From Methanofollis formosanus (GTDB lineage: Archaea > Halobacteriota > Methanomicrobia > Methanomicrobiales > Methanofollaceae): a stretch of DNA of 64,000 nt. The notes under the pieces were generated by a model, which was not told the DNA's origin, made no database searches, and saw nothing but the letters and a program-made list of their open reading frames with translations. The first letter of the stretch is position 1. Each line of letters starts with the position of its first letter. Where the stretch lies: the NCBI RefSeq assembly GCF_019633745.1, contig NZ_CP037968.1:1928789-1992788 (forward strand). The letters are read 5' to 3'. The position numbers and the translations under genes were made by a program. Positions 1 through 9,367 of the stretch are shown one piece after another.

Positions 1-106
1 CAATGAATGCCTTCTTTGCCCCGAGCATCTTGGCCCAGGTCCCGATATCTTTCACCGCTCCGGCACCCATGAGGGCGACCGGCGGGTTCAGAAAGGTGGA
101 TGTCAT
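1..106 (-). CDS. Iron-containing alcohol dehydrogenase, N-terminal fragment (runs off window)
   Basis: Only the first 35 codons are in the window, read leftwards from the ATG at 104-106. A GAGGGG ribosome site lies about eight bases upstream of that start. The N terminus reads MTSTFLNPPVALMGAGAVKD and continues with an IGTWAKMLGAKKAFI segment. A short beta strand, then GxGA and a KKAFIV-type strand is how group III iron-dependent alcohol dehydrogenases begin. These enzymes interconvert primary alcohols and aldehydes with NAD(P). The neighbouring F420-NADP reductase and aldehyde oxidoreductase fit an alcohol-oxidising role. The family call rests on 35 residues; the metal-binding histidines are outside the window. 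Confidence 0.6.
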   Translation of the reverse strand, partial: MTSTFLNPPVALMGAGAVKDIGTWAKMLGAKKAFI

Positions 107-548
107 CTCTTTTTCCCCTCCGTATGGAGCACCGCAGTGGGTGCCCTATGAGGGTGAGAGATCCTCTGGGAACATAAAAGATTTTGCCAGGTCTGCGAGA
201 TTTTCCGGTTTTCTCCTCAAAATCTGTCTGAATCTCTTGAGGCCTCTGTCTCCTGCCAGCCGGGGTTGTGGGTCTCTGTTCTGAGGCTCAGGAGAAAAGG
301 ATCTGGTTTGGGGGTATGGAGTGGCTGAATGTTGTCGGTGTGGTCTTTTCTCTTCTGGGGAGGCATGGTCTTCTCGGGGTACAGGGGGGCCTGGACCTGC
401 ACTGTTCTGTCTTCCTCTATGTTCGCTTCGGGCGCTCGCGTCCTGCCCTCTCTCAGGATAGAAGGAGGAGGGCCGAGAGATGATCGTGAGGAATGTCGTG
501 AGCCTCCCGTCGTCTCTCTCCCTCGATTAAAAAAGAAGAGTGCCGTGC
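107..548. other. Intergenic gap with no recognisable gene
   Basis: About 440 bases separate the dehydrogenase start from the end of the F420-NADP reductase gene. Short open frames occur on both strands, but none has a convincing ribosome site or a recognisable protein pattern. The purine-rich stretch near 450-485 faintly recalls the dispersed repeat family found in the other long gaps of this window. The resemblance is too weak to call a copy. Confidence 0.5.
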
Positions 549-1196
549 CTACTTGAAATAGACTCCGACGTCCCGCATCTTGCTGAACCGTGCGATGTTG
601 ATGACAAGCGGGGTGATGGCCTCGATGTACGGCGAGACTGCAAGAGGCCCGGCGTCCAGGGCTTTGAGTTCTGAGATCGAGTTGACCAGTTCCATGACCC
701 GTTCCTTGGCGTCGTCGAAGTCCGAACAGACACAGACCGAGTAGTCGAGGGGTTCGGAGAGCTGCTGCCACTTGCCGGCCGGGATGTTGTTGAAGGCGGC
801 GACGACTTTCGATTCAGGCAGGAGTTTCTGAAGTTTCAGGGCGGCCGAACCGTCCTCGGGCGGGTTGTACTTGAAGAAGTCGGTCCTGATCATCGGGTTC
901 ATCAGGCTGATGACGATCTTGCCCTCCAGTCCGGTGAGCCCCTCGATCGTCCTCTCCAGATTTTCGGCCGGGATCGAGAAGACGACGATCTCCGATTCGT
1001 CCACGACCCCCTGGTTGGTCGTCGGGAGCAGGTCGAAGGGGAGGCCCAACACCTTCAGGGCGTAACCGCAGAGCTCGCAGGCGGCCTGGGCCTTCTCTTC
1101 GATGCGCGATCCGATATAGACGGTGTGGGTCTGCGAGAGCCGCAGTGCCATACCCTGTCCGATCCCCCCGGTCCCTCCAATAATGCCTACTTTCAT
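549..1196 (-). CDS. npdG: F420H2:NADP oxidoreductase (F420-dependent NADP reductase)
   Basis: A 215-residue protein, the normal size for this family. It transfers hydride between coenzyme F420 and NADP in the cytoplasm. The dinucleotide-binding loop GGTGGIG is at residues 8-14. Ser30, Arg31 and Lys35 follow the second strand, where the family binds the 2'-phosphate of NADP. The C terminus carries the family's hydrophobic ITPLVINIA helix. The gene reads away from the NuoE-like gene and lies between it and an alcohol dehydrogenase start. In alcohol-using Methanomicrobiales this enzyme passes NADPH electrons on to F420, which fits the context. An AAAGGTAGG-type ribosome site precedes the ATG. 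Confidence 0.93.
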   Translation of the reverse strand: MKVGIIGGTGGIGQGMALRLSQTHTVYIGSRIEEKAQAACELCGYALKVLGLPFDLLPTTNQGVVDESEIVVFSIPAENLERTIEGLTGLEGKIVISLMNPMIRTDFFKYNPPEDGSAALKLQKLLPESKVVAAFNNIPAGKWQQLSEPLDYSVCVCSDFDDAKERVMELVNSISELKALDAGPLAVSPYIEAITPLVINIARFSKMRDVGVYFK

Positions 1197-1371
1197 GGCC
1201 GCATCCTACCTTTTTGTATCTCTTATGCTTTTCGCCTTAAGGACTTTGAGATCTGATCCTGCCTCTCGTGCCGGTTGCCGACTCTCCTTCTCGTGGTGAT
1301 ATCGCCTGGAGTCCCACACTCGAAGGTTTTTTCTATCCATAGACCCGGTGAGGGTAGCGTGGGGGGTTGAT

Positions 1372-1857
1372 ATGACCGGAGGCGTGGGAGATCAAACGGC
1401 GTTGCAGGAGATCCTCGGGGCCTATCCCCGGGATCCCAGGCATCTGCTCGCGGCGTTGCAGGACATCCAGGCCGAGTACAACTATCTCTCGGTCGAGTCG
1501 ATGAAAGAGGTCGCCGTCTATCTCGGCGTCCCTGAGAGCCAGGTCTTCAGTGTCGCCACATTTTACAAGGCGCTCAGTCTGGTTCCGCTGGGGAAGAAGG
1601 TGATCAAGGTCTGTGCAGGCACGGCGTGCCATCTCCGCGGGGCGCCCAGACTGGTCGAGGCCGTTGAAGGAGCACTCGGGATCAGGGACGGCGAGACCAC
1701 CGCGGACGGACAGTTCACTCTCCAGACCGTGAACTGCGTCGGGGCCTGTGCCATGGCGCCGGTGGTGGTGGTGAACGAACGGGTGTACGGCAAGATGGGG
1801 ATTGCCGATATCCCGGCGATGATCGAGAAGGAGCGTGAGGATGAGGCTGAAGAGTAA
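1372..1857 (+). CDS. NuoE-like [2Fe-2S] subunit
   Basis: A 161-residue thioredoxin-fold iron-sulfur subunit related to NuoE, HoxE and the small subunit of bifurcating hydrogenases. The four ligands follow the family spacing: Cys81 and Cys86 (CAGTAC) and Cys122 and Cys126 (CVGAC). The N-terminal helical region with [15 protein letters not shown] is also typical. I take the ATG at 1372 because GGGGGT lies just upstream; a GTG at 1348 is in frame but has no such site. The next gene overlaps by 17 bases, so the two are translationally coupled. It probably relays electrons to or from the NuoF-like FMN subunit. Confidence 0.9.
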   Translation: MTGGVGDQTALQEILGAYPRDPRHLLAALQDIQAEYNYLSVESMKEVAVYLGVPESQVFSVATFYKALSLVPLGKKVIKVCAGTACHLRGAPRLVEAVEGALGIRDGETTADGQFTLQTVNCVGACAMAPVVVVNERVYGKMGIADIPAMIEKEREDEAEE

Positions 1858-3706
1858 AGAGGCGCTTGAGTCCTACCGCGCCTCGCTGCCGCCGAAGGGA
1901 GGCGGGGCTCCGGCATGGGTGCAGATCTGCGCCGGCACCGGGTGTCTCGCCTTCGGGAGCGCCGCAGTGCGGGAGGCCTTCGAGGAGGAGGCCAGGAAGA
2001 GGGGTATGGAGATCGGGGTCGCCTTCCTGGCCGATTCCACCGGGTGCCACGGGTTCTGCGAGCGGGGGCCGCTGGTGGTGGTCCATCCGGCAAAGATCTT
2101 CTACCAGCAGGTGAAGGTCGAGGACGTCCCCGAGATCTTCGAGAAGACGGTCCTGAACGGCGAGGTGATCAAGCGCCTGCTGTACCGCGATCCGATGACG
2201 AAGGAGCGCTACCAGACCGCAGAGAAGGTGCCGTTCTATGCAAGCCAGCACCGGGTCGTCCTCAAGAACACCGGGCATGTCAACCCCTTCGAGATCGACG
2301 ATTATATCCGTGAAGGGGGGTACGCCGGGCTTGCGAAGGCCCTCTCGATGCCGTCGGCAGAGGTGGTCGGGGTCGTGAAGGACTCCGGCCTTCGTGGCCG
2401 CGGGGGCGGCGGGTTCCCGACCGGCGTGAAATGGGAGTCGGCCGCCGTCGTCGAGGCGCCTGAAAAGTACGTCGTGGCCAACGGGGACGAGGGCGATCCC
2501 GGCGCCTTCATGGACCGCAGTCTGATGGAGGGCGACCCGCACAGCGTCATCGAAGGGATGATCATCGGCGGGTATGCCGTCGGCGCCGGCCGCGGGATCA
2601 TCTATGTCAGGAACGAGTACCCACTCGCGGTCAGGCACCTGACCCGCGCCATCGAGCAGGCGCACGAGTACGGTCTCCTGGGTGAGGGGGTGCTCGGGAG
2701 CAATTTCGACTTCGATATCGAGATCTTCCGGGGCGGCGGGGCCTTCGTCTGCGGCGAGTCCACCGCCCTGATGACTTCCGTCGAGGGGAGAGCAGGTGTC
2801 CCGCGGGTCAAGTACATTCGTTCGACCGAGAAGGGCCTCTGGGAGGCGCCGACGATCCTCAACAATGTCGAGACCTGGGGGAATATCCCGCAGATCCTGG
2901 TGCACGGGGCCGCCTGGTTCAGGAGCATGGGCACCGCGAACAGCGCGGGGACCAAGGTCTTCTCGCTCGTCGGCAAAATCAAGAACAGCGGCCTTGTCGA
3001 GGTGCCGATGGGCATCCCGTTGCGCACGATGATCTACGAGATCGGCGGTGGGGTGCTGAAAGACCGCGAGTTCAAGGCCGTGCAGACCGGCGGACCGTCG
3101 GGGGGATGTCTGCCGGCAGAGAGACTCGATCTTCCCGTGGACTTCGATGAACTGCTCAAGGCCGGATCGATGATGGGGTCAGGCGGGATGATCGTGATGG
3201 ACGACCACACCTGCATGGTCAACGTCGCCCAGTATTTCATCGATTTCCTGGTCGAGGAGTCGTGCGGCAAGTGCACGCCCTGCCGCGAGGGGCTCAAGGC
3301 GATGCAGACGCTCCTCCACGGTCTCACGTCCGGCACCGCGCGCCCCGGCGACACCGCATTGCTCAGGGAGTTTGCCGGGCATGTGCGTGACACCGCACTC
3401 TGCGGTCTGGGCAAGACCGCCGCCAACCCGGTGCTCTCGACGATGCACTGGTTCCCGGAGGAGTACGAGGAGCACGAGAAAGAGGGCTTCTGCCGGGCCG
3501 GGGTATGCAGCGGGCTGTACGCCCTTGAGATCGACCCCGCACTCTGCACTGGATGCACGCTCTGCGCCAAGGTCTGCCCGGTCGATGCCGCCACCGGGGA
3601 GAAGAAGCAGACGCACCGGATCGACATGGAGAAGTGCATCACCTGCGGTTCGTGCATCGACGTCTGTCCGGTGAGGGCGGTCAAGGTCGTGAGGGAGGTG
3701 ACGTGA
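1841..3706 (+). CDS. NuoF-like FMN/NAD(P)-binding iron-sulfur subunit
   Basis: A 621-residue protein of the NuoF/HoxF/HydB type, the subunit that exchanges electrons with NAD(P)H. Domains in order: an N-terminal thioredoxin-like [2Fe-2S] module (CAGTGC, CHGFC); the flavin/nucleotide core with [13 protein letters not shown] and [11 protein letters not shown]; an SLBB-like segment; a [4Fe-4S] site [12 protein letters not shown]; and a C-terminal pair of ferredoxin clusters ([12 protein letters not shown] and [12 protein letters not shown]). This full layout matches the beta subunits of electron-bifurcating hydrogenases and related complexes more than respiratory NuoF. Translation starts at the ATG at 1841, with GGAG seven bases before it. 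No hydrogenase large subunit is nearby, so the likely partner is the aldehyde oxidoreductase. Confidence 0.93.
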   Translation: MRLKSKEALESYRASLPPKGGGAPAWVQICAGTGCLAFGSAAVREAFEEEARKRGMEIGVAFLADSTGCHGFCERGPLVVVHPAKIFYQQVKVEDVPEIFEKTVLNGEVIKRLLYRDPMTKERYQTAEKVPFYASQHRVVLKNTGHVNPFEIDDYIREGGYAGLAKALSMPSAEVVGVVKDSGLRGRGGGGFPTGVKWESAAVVEAPEKYVVANGDEGDPGAFMDRSLMEGDPHSVIEGMIIGGYAVGAGRGIIYVRNEYPLAVRHLTRAIEQAHEYGLLGEGVLGSNFDFDIEIFRGGGAFVCGESTALMTSVEGRAGVPRVKYIRSTEKGLWEAPTILNNVETWGNIPQILVHGAAWFRSMGTANSAGTKVFSLVGKIKNSGLVEVPMGIPLRTMIYEIGGGVLKDREFKAVQTGGPSGGCLPAERLDLPVDFDELLKAGSMMGSGGMIVMDDHTCMVNVAQYFIDFLVEESCGKCTPCREGLKAMQTLLHGLTSGTARPGDTALLREFAGHVRDTALCGLGKTAANPVLSTMHWFPEEYEEHEKEGFCRAGVCSGLYALEIDPALCTGCTLCAKVCPVDAATGEKKQTHRIDMEKCITCGSCIDVCPVRAVKVVREVT

Positions 3707-3707
3707 G

Positions 3708-4484
3708 ATGGTTGAAGTGACGATCGACGGGCAGAAGACCGAGGTCGAGAAGGGGACGACCGCCCTGGAGGCGGCGCGTGCCCTGGGCATCGAGGTGCCG
3801 ACCCTCTGTTATCACGAAGGCCTGCCGCCGGACGGCAACTGCCGCCTCTGCCAGGTGGATGTGACCGAACTCGGCCGGAGCAAACTGGTCATCTCGTGCA
3901 TGTACCCGATCAAGCGGTCGGTCGAGATCAACACTAACACGCCCGCGGTCCGCGAGGCCCGCGCCTTCGTGCTCAAACTTCTCCTCACCCGCTCGCCCCA
4001 CTCGCCGGTCCTCCAGCAACTCGCCGAGGAATACGGCGTCGAACCCCTGGACGAACGCTTCGCGCCGGGGGGAGAACCCGACCTCTGTATCAGGTGCGGC
4101 CGGTGTGTGCGGGCCTGCGCCGACCTCGGGAACTGTCTCGGTTTTGTCGGGCGCGGATGGGAGAAGGAGGTGAACACGCCCTTCAGAGAACCGACCGCCG
4201 ACTGTCGGGGGTGTGCGGCCTGTGCCGAGGTCTGCCCGACAGGAGCGATCCGGGTCGTCGAGGACGAGGAGGCGGGCACCAGGACGATCTGGGGACGGAC
4301 CTTCGACCTGGTCGCCTGTGAGGTCTGCGGGGATTTGTTTGCGACGCGGGAGCAGATCGAGGCGGTGGAACCGGGGTACGAGATGAAGGGCCTGCGCCTC
4401 CTCTGTCCCAGGTGCCGGCGGATCGCCGAGGCGCGGGAGGTCGGGGCCGGCGTGGGGTCGCGCGAGGAGAAGAAGAAGGAATGA
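3708..4484 (+). CDS. NuoG/HoxU-like iron-sulfur subunit without a catalytic domain
   Basis: A 258-residue subunit starting one base after the NuoF-like stop codon. The N terminus is a plant-type [2Fe-2S] domain (CYHEGLPPDGNCRLCQ and a later Cys in ISCMYP). Two [4Fe-4S] motifs follow: CIRCGRCVRAC and CRGCAACAEVCP. The usual His-Cys cluster of NuoG is not obvious; only an SPHSPVLQQL remnant stands there. The C terminus has paired CEVCG and CPRC motifs that look like a zinc ribbon, then a basic/acidic tail. It is far shorter than NuoG or HydA because the molybdopterin or H-cluster domain is missing. It resembles HoxU and the small NuoG-like subunit of bifurcating complexes. Confidence 0.9.
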   Translation: MVEVTIDGQKTEVEKGTTALEAARALGIEVPTLCYHEGLPPDGNCRLCQVDVTELGRSKLVISCMYPIKRSVEINTNTPAVREARAFVLKLLLTRSPHSPVLQQLAEEYGVEPLDERFAPGGEPDLCIRCGRCVRACADLGNCLGFVGRGWEKEVNTPFREPTADCRGCAACAEVCPTGAIRVVEDEEAGTRTIWGRTFDLVACEVCGDLFATREQIEAVEPGYEMKGLRLLCPRCRRIAEAREVGAGVGSREEKKKE

Positions 4485-4562
4485 CCCTTCCGGTGTGGGC
4501 GCCGGGATGGGAACGAATAAATCAGAGTGTATGGATCGTGGGACTATCAAGGGGGGAAGAAA

Positions 4563-5051
4563 ATGGAAAAAACTGAGCACCTGCTGCTGATCACGCCTGA
4601 CCGGTGTATCGGCTGCGGGACATGCGAACTGGCATGCTCGCTCGGGCATGAAGAAGAGTTTCGACCGGCGGTATCGAGGATCTCGGTCCACCGGTTCGAG
4701 GCCGGGGTGAACGTCCCGATGACCTGTCTGCAGTGCGACAAACCGGCGTGTGTGGCCGGGTGCCCCACCGGCGCCCTGGAAAAGGACACCGAGACCGGGA
4801 TGGTCAATGTCATTGCGTCGAAGTGCATCGGGTGCCGGATGTGCGTGATGGCCTGTCCCTTCGGCAACATCTCGTACAGCATGGCGGAGAAACAACCGTT
4901 GAAATGCGACCACTGTGGCGGCAGTCCGATGTGCGTTGAGTTCTGCCCGACGAACGCCATCGAGTACCTGCCGGCAGACACGGCGACGATCCGGCGGAAG
5001 AAGGCGTTCTCGGCAAAGATTGCCGCCGGTATCTCGGAGGTGGAGATCTGA
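4563..5051 (+). CDS. Polyferredoxin, four [4Fe-4S] clusters, electron-transfer subunit of aldehyde oxidoreductase
   Basis: A 162-residue HycB/DmsB-like ferredoxin. Four cysteine groups are visible: [36 protein letters not shown] and [14 protein letters not shown]. That is enough for four [4Fe-4S] clusters. A GGGGGG stretch precedes the ATG. Its TGA overlaps the ATG of the aldehyde oxidoreductase gene by one base (TGATG), so both are made together. The same pairing of a small polyferredoxin with an AOR-type catalytic subunit is known from bacterial tungsten aldehyde oxidoreductases. It should connect the catalytic subunit with the NuoE/F/G-like module upstream. Confidence 0.9.
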   Translation: MEKTEHLLLITPDRCIGCGTCELACSLGHEEEFRPAVSRISVHRFEAGVNVPMTCLQCDKPACVAGCPTGALEKDTETGMVNVIASKCIGCRMCVMACPFGNISYSMAEKQPLKCDHCGGSPMCVEFCPTNAIEYLPADTATIRRKKAFSAKIAAGISEVEI

Positions 5052-6859
5052 TGTACGGCTGGATGGGGACGGTGCTCCGTATCGACCTTGGTGCGGGCAC
5101 AGTCAGGAAAGAGGCACTGAAAAAGGCGTTTGCCGAGGAGTTCATCGGGTCCAGGGGACTTGGCGAGAAGTACTTTATGGAGGAGGTCGACCCGACGGTG
5201 GACGCCCTCTCGCCGGAGAACAAACTCATCTTCGCGACCGGTCCGCTGACCGGGACGATGGGCGTCTCGACCGGGCGCTATGATGTCGTTGCCAAGGCCC
5301 CGCTCAACGATACTCTGGCTTCGTCCAACTCGGGCGGGTACTTCGGTGCCGAGGTGAAGTACGCGGGCTACGACCTGATCATCTTTGAGGGGAAGGCCGC
5401 AAAGCCGGTGTATATCTGGATCAACAATGCCGCCGTCGAGATCAGGGACGCCTCGCACCTCTGGGGCAAGACCGTCTACGAGACCGACGACGCCCTGCGG
5501 ATCGAGACCGACCCCGAGGCCGAGGTGGCCTGTATCGGCCCGGCCGGGGAGAACCTGGTTCTCTTCGCGAACATCATGAACGACAAGCACCGTGCCGCCG
5601 GAAGGACAGGGATCGGTGCGGTGATGGGCGCGAAGAACCTCAAGGCCATCGCCGTCCGTGGCACGCAGGGGATCAAGGTCGCCGACAAGAACGAGTTCCT
5701 CTCGATCATCAGGGACGCGAGGAAGAAGATCGCCGAGAACCCGGTCACCTCCCAGGGCCTGCCGACCTATGGGAGCAACGTCCTGGTCAACATCATCAAC
5801 GAAGTCGGGGCGTTCCCGACGAACAACTGGCGCGAGGCCTACTTCGACGAGGCCAACAAGATCTCGGGAGAGACGCTCACCGGCGAGCACCTGGTTCACG
5901 GCAAGGGCTGCGGGAGCTGTGTGGTCGGGTGCGGCCGGGTGGCGAAGGCCCACGGACGATACCAGGAGGTCGGCGAGGGGCCGGAGTACGAGTCGGCATG
6001 GTCGTTCGGCGCGGACTGTGGGATCGCCGATATGGATGCCGTCCTGAAGGCGAACTTCCTCTGCAACGAACTCGGGATGGACACCATCTCGATGGGCTCG
6101 ACGATCGCCTGTGCGATGGAACTCGCCGATATCGGGGCGATCGATCCGATGCAGAACGGTCTCGAGGTCAGGTTCGGGAGTTCGGAGGCGCTGGTCGAAC
6201 TGACGCGGGCCACCGCCTACCGCGAGGGGTTCGGCAACGACCTGGCACTGGGCTCGTACCGTCTGGGCGAGAAGTACGGCCACCCCGAACTCTCGATGAG
6301 TGTCAAGAAGCAGGAGATGCCGGCCTACGATCCACGAGCGATCCAGGGGATCGGTCTGGAATACGCGACCTCCAACCGCGGCGGCTGCCATGTCCGGGGC
6401 TACACGATCTCTCCCGAGGTGCTGGGCCTCCCGATGAAGCTGGACCCGGCGGTCACCGAGGGGAAGGCGGAGATCCTCAAGATCTTCCAGGACCTCACCG
6501 CGGCGCTCTCCTCATCGGGCACCTGTCTCTTCTCTTCGTTTGCGATCGGTGCCGACGAGATCGCCGCCGAACTGAAGGCGACTACGGGGGTCGACTACAC
6601 GCCCGAGCGGATCATGGCGATCGGGGAGAAGATCTGGAATATGGAGCGGATCTTCAATATCAAGAACGGCTACACCGCCGCGGACGACACCCTCCCGCCC
6701 AGACTGCTCAACGAACCGATCCCGCGGGGGCCGGCGAAGGGCCAGGTCAGCAGGGTGCCCGAGATGCTGCCTCAGTACTACAAGGTCCGCGGCTGGGACG
6801 AGAAAGGGGTTCCAACGCAGGAGAAACTGGAAGAACTCGGGCTGGCGAAGATGATCTGA
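5051..6859 (+). CDS. aor: Tungsten-type aldehyde:ferredoxin oxidoreductase, catalytic subunit
   Basis: A 602-residue AOR-family protein of standard length. It oxidises aldehydes to carboxylic acids, or runs in reverse, with tungsten or molybdenum bound by two pterins. The N terminus has the family's [11 protein letters not shown] and [11 protein letters not shown] patterns. The [4Fe-4S] ligands are Cys287, Cys290, Cys294 and Cys492, nearly the same numbering as the Pyrococcus enzyme. Pterin-binding stretches [20 protein letters not shown] and GPEYES are present. It is translationally coupled to the polyferredoxin and lies in a run with the NuoE/F/G-like genes. Acetaldehyde from alcohol oxidation is the likely substrate; that is inferred from context. 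Confidence 0.95.
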   Translation: MYGWMGTVLRIDLGAGTVRKEALKKAFAEEFIGSRGLGEKYFMEEVDPTVDALSPENKLIFATGPLTGTMGVSTGRYDVVAKAPLNDTLASSNSGGYFGAEVKYAGYDLIIFEGKAAKPVYIWINNAAVEIRDASHLWGKTVYETDDALRIETDPEAEVACIGPAGENLVLFANIMNDKHRAAGRTGIGAVMGAKNLKAIAVRGTQGIKVADKNEFLSIIRDARKKIAENPVTSQGLPTYGSNVLVNIINEVGAFPTNNWREAYFDEANKISGETLTGEHLVHGKGCGSCVVGCGRVAKAHGRYQEVGEGPEYESAWSFGADCGIADMDAVLKANFLCNELGMDTISMGSTIACAMELADIGAIDPMQNGLEVRFGSSEALVELTRATAYREGFGNDLALGSYRLGEKYGHPELSMSVKKQEMPAYDPRAIQGIGLEYATSNRGGCHVRGYTISPEVLGLPMKLDPAVTEGKAEILKIFQDLTAALSSSGTCLFSSFAIGADEIAAELKATTGVDYTPERIMAIGEKIWNMERIFNIKNGYTAADDTLPPRLLNEPIPRGPAKGQVSRVPEMLPQYYKVRGWDEKGVPTQEKLEELGLAKMI

Positions 6860-6873
6860 AAATCTTTTTTTTG
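6860..6873 (+). terminator. T-rich stretch after the aldehyde oxidoreductase gene
   Basis: A run of eight T begins within ten bases of the aldehyde oxidoreductase stop codon. Archaeal RNA polymerase terminates at such runs, so this is a plausible end of the five-gene transcript. The dispersed repeat follows directly. Confidence 0.5.
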
Positions 6874-7095
6874 GTCTGTTGAATCGGGCATGAACCCCGG
6901 GCTCAAACATACGCAGTTGCCTCATGCTCGCGCCGGGGGCGCTGCCCCCGGGCCCCCGGTAGCGATAGACAGGGGGCGGCATTTCGGCGGATCGAGGAAG
7001 CGCAGTCCCCTCTTTTGTCGATGATCTGCCGTCACGCTTCCATCCTCACAGAGGAAGGCGCAGGGGATCTCCCCCGGTGAGGGGGGAGTTACACA
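6874..7095 (-). repeat. Dispersed intergenic repeat, copy A
   Basis: The piece at 6880-6920 is, in reverse, the shared module with CGTATG, TTGAGCCC GGGTTCATG and a following GATTC. The G+C hairpin GCCGGGGGC..GCCCCCGG lies at 6932-6958. The signature GATAGACAGGGGGCGGCA follows at 6964-6981. Both parts recur in the other long gaps of the window. The copy sits between two convergent genes. No plausible gene is seen in it. Confidence 0.65.
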
Positions 7096-7105
7096 GCGTA
7101 CGGGA

Positions 7106-8347
7106 TCAGTCGAACTCATCCTCCCGCAACCCCGGTTCACCGCGCACCAGCGGCTTCGAGAGGTGACGTCGCGCCGTCGACGGCACCTCGTACCACCCGG
7201 GGCCGATCACTCTCTGGGAGACGACAGGCTCGGGCTCCGCCGCCCTCGCCCCGCAACGGCGGCACTTGTAGCCCTTCTCCCGTCCGGCCGAGGTCATCCG
7301 CTTCCCGCAGTCCGGACAGAGGGGCGGGCGATAGCGAACGTCCTCCGCCGTCTCCCTGATCTGGATCTTCTCCAGGTTGAGGCTCCCGTGTTTGTAGCTC
7401 CCGCAGACGACGACCCGGTCGCCGGGGACCAGGGCCCGCACCACGTCGCGGAAGCCCTTCGTCGGTTCGTAGGCCATGCACCTGAGTATCTCATCGTCGT
7501 CGCGGACCGCGATCTCGACGTGCCCGCCCTCGCCGGTCGTCGCCCGCTCCGCGACCGTGGCCTCCACACCATACGACCGGCCGTCGAGGAGAGCGCCGAT
7601 CGTCCCGGGGACGAGGTGGGCGTCGGTCCCCTGGTTCGTGACCCAGATCTGTGCGAGGGCCGCCCCCTCCGAGATGATCCGTCCGCCCGCCGCCTTCACC
7701 CAGGTCGGACTCTCGCCCCTGATCCCGTAGAGCACCGGGTCGGGCGTGTGAGGGACGCAGACGACGACCCGGTTCTTCCGGTCGACCGAGTCCCAGGTGT
7801 GTGGCCAGGTCGCCGCCTCGGCCGCGAAGACCGAGGCGCGCTCCACCCTTCGGGGCGTGCCGAAGCGGTCGGCGGAGCGGTAGGCCAGGAGTTCGTACGT
7901 CCGGTCGGGCAATACGCTTGCGATCGCGGCCGTCGCCCCGATCAGGCCCCGGCAGTTCTTCCACCCGCGTGCGAGCGCCCCGACTTCGTCGAGGACCTCC
8001 CGCGCCTCCGAGACGGTGCAGAAGTCCCGCACCGCCTGCCAGTAGAACTGCGGCGGCGGCGCCTCCCCGGCGACCACCAGGCCGGGGTTGGTGTTCTCGC
8101 AGGAGAGATCGGCGAGGTCGTCCACCAGCGCTTCGGCGATCGAGAACGCCGTCTCGGGATCCCCTTCGGCCCTGATACAGACCGCGGCGTTCCCTCTCGT
8201 CTTGTGGGGAGCGTTCGGGTTGAGCCTGACCAGCCTGGTCTCCGTGACCCCGACCCCCGCACCTTCAAGTTTCCTGACCAGCACGGCCCCCAGGTAGGTC
8301 GTGCACATCCCGGCGGGCGAGTCGGTGTCGTCGATACCGATGAGCAT
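7106..8347 (-). CDS. tiaS: tRNA(Ile2) 2-agmatinylcytidine synthetase TiaS
   Basis: A 413-residue archaeal protein. It attaches agmatine to C34 of the CAT-anticodon isoleucine tRNA using ATP, so that the tRNA reads AUA. The N terminus IGIDDTDSPAGMCTTYL is diagnostic. The middle carries the conserved RLNPNAPHKTRGNAA and the CRGLIGATAAIA segment. An OB-fold-like region near residues 280-340 is followed by a zinc ribbon (CPDCGKR and CRRCGA) near 345-365. The C-terminal tail after the ribbon is variable in the family. The start ATG is 51 bases from the divergent HTH gene. Confidence 0.95.
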   Translation of the reverse strand: MLIGIDDTDSPAGMCTTYLGAVLVRKLEGAGVGVTETRLVRLNPNAPHKTRGNAAVCIRAEGDPETAFSIAEALVDDLADLSCENTNPGLVVAGEAPPPQFYWQAVRDFCTVSEAREVLDEVGALARGWKNCRGLIGATAAIASVLPDRTYELLAYRSADRFGTPRRVERASVFAAEAATWPHTWDSVDRKNRVVVCVPHTPDPVLYGIRGESPTWVKAAGGRIISEGAALAQIWVTNQGTDAHLVPGTIGALLDGRSYGVEATVAERATTGEGGHVEIAVRDDDEILRCMAYEPTKGFRDVVRALVPGDRVVVCGSYKHGSLNLEKIQIRETAEDVRYRPPLCPDCGKRMTSAGREKGYKCRRCGARAAEPEPVVSQRVIGPGWYEVPSTARRHLSKPLVRGEPGLREDEFD

Positions 8348-8398
8348 GAAGCGATTATTTATTAGGGCGTCGTACTATATCCACCTTTAACGAGTAAC

Positions 8399-9307
8399 AT
8401 GTCGCAGGGACGTCTCCTTGATATGGTCGTCAGCGTGATGTTGACGGCGGGCTTCGAGGTCTCCGAACGCTGTAGCCTCAGGCCCCGGTCGTTCGATCTC
8501 ATCGCAGGCAGAGGGGACGTTCTTATGGTTCTGAAAGTCGTCTCGCACATCGACTCGGTCACCGAGGAGATCTCGCGGGACCTGGATGCCATCGCACGCC
8601 ACCTCAACGCCTCCCCGATGATCGTGGGCGAGCGGGCCAGGGACGCCGACCTCGAACGCGGGACCGTCTATGTGCGCTACGGGATCTACGCGATCAGCCC
8701 GGCCACCCTGTACGACTACCTGGTCGACGAAGTGCCTCCCCTCATCTACGCCCAGCCCGGTGGGCTGTACGTGAACGTCAACGGTGATATGCTCAAGGGG
8801 CTGCGTGAACAGCACCAGTTCTCCCTCGGAGACCTCGCACGATACCTCGGGGTCTCCCGCCGGACCATCTCCAAGTACGAGGACGGGATGAACACCACCC
8901 TTGAGGTGGCGGTGCAGCTCGAGGAACTCTTCGACGAGGCGGTGATCGAGGCGATCGATCTCCTCTCCTATATCCCGGCGGGGCAGACCGATGAACCCCG
9001 GGCCGGCGGAGTCCCGGACGACTTTGAACGGATGGGGATTGAGGTCCATCAGATGCGCCGGGCCCCCTTCCAGGCCCTGGCCCTGGTGGAGACCGAGACG
9101 ATCTTCACCTGCTACGGGACGGCACAGAAGACCGTCAAGCGCGCCGCCCTTATCGGAAACATCTCGCAGATCGCGGGGGCCTACGCGATGTGCGTCATCT
9201 CCGACTACAAGAAGAAAAAACGGATTGGAAGAACGCTGGTTGTCGGAGAGGAGCACTTGCATCCCCTGGAGGATGGTTCCGACCTCATTGACCTGATCTC
9301 GCCCTGA
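8399..9307 (+). CDS. Archaeal HTH-type transcriptional regulator
   Basis: A 302-residue protein of a conserved archaeal HTH regulator family. Residues 1-100 form a domain with FDLIAGRGDVLMVLKVV, which resembles a restriction-endonuclease-like fold. An XRE-type helix-turn-helix occupies about residues 131-163 (LREQHQFSLGDLARYLGVSR then RTISKYEDG). The remaining C-terminal half is family-specific. The target is not known from the sequence. It sits directly upstream of the thermosome gene, separated by about 60 bases that contain that gene's own promoter. Control of the chaperonin is possible but unproven. Confidence 0.85.
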   Translation: MSQGRLLDMVVSVMLTAGFEVSERCSLRPRSFDLIAGRGDVLMVLKVVSHIDSVTEEISRDLDAIARHLNASPMIVGERARDADLERGTVYVRYGIYAISPATLYDYLVDEVPPLIYAQPGGLYVNVNGDMLKGLREQHQFSLGDLARYLGVSRRTISKYEDGMNTTLEVAVQLEELFDEAVIEAIDLLSYIPAGQTDEPRAGGVPDDFERMGIEVHQMRRAPFQALALVETETIFTCYGTAQKTVKRAALIGNISQIAGAYAMCVISDYKKKKRIGRTLVVGEEHLHPLEDGSDLIDLISP

Positions 9308-9308
9308 A

Positions 9309-9321
9309 AAATTTTATATAG
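9309..9321 (+). promoter_or_regulatory. TATA box of the thermosome gene
   Basis: AATTTTATATAG begins just after the stop codon of the upstream regulator. The start codon at 9368 is about 50 bases away, leaving a leader of roughly 25 bases. A GGTGAT ribosome site lies at 9356-9361. The chaperonin can therefore be transcribed separately from the regulator gene. Confidence 0.6.
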
Positions 9322-9367
9322 AACTACAAACCATCTATTTTAGCACTACATTATATGGTGATTTGAG

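Noticed and set aside
107-548. A decayed gene or a tenth repeat copy in the first gap
   Set aside because: No frame shows a recognisable protein and the similarity to repeat modules is too short to support.
4547-6391. Long open frame on the minus strand opposite the polyferredoxin and aldehyde oxidoreductase genes
   Set aside because: It is the mirror of a high-G+C coding region on the plus strand; its product has no recognisable domain and is rich in Arg, Asp, Gly and Val as expected for such shadows.
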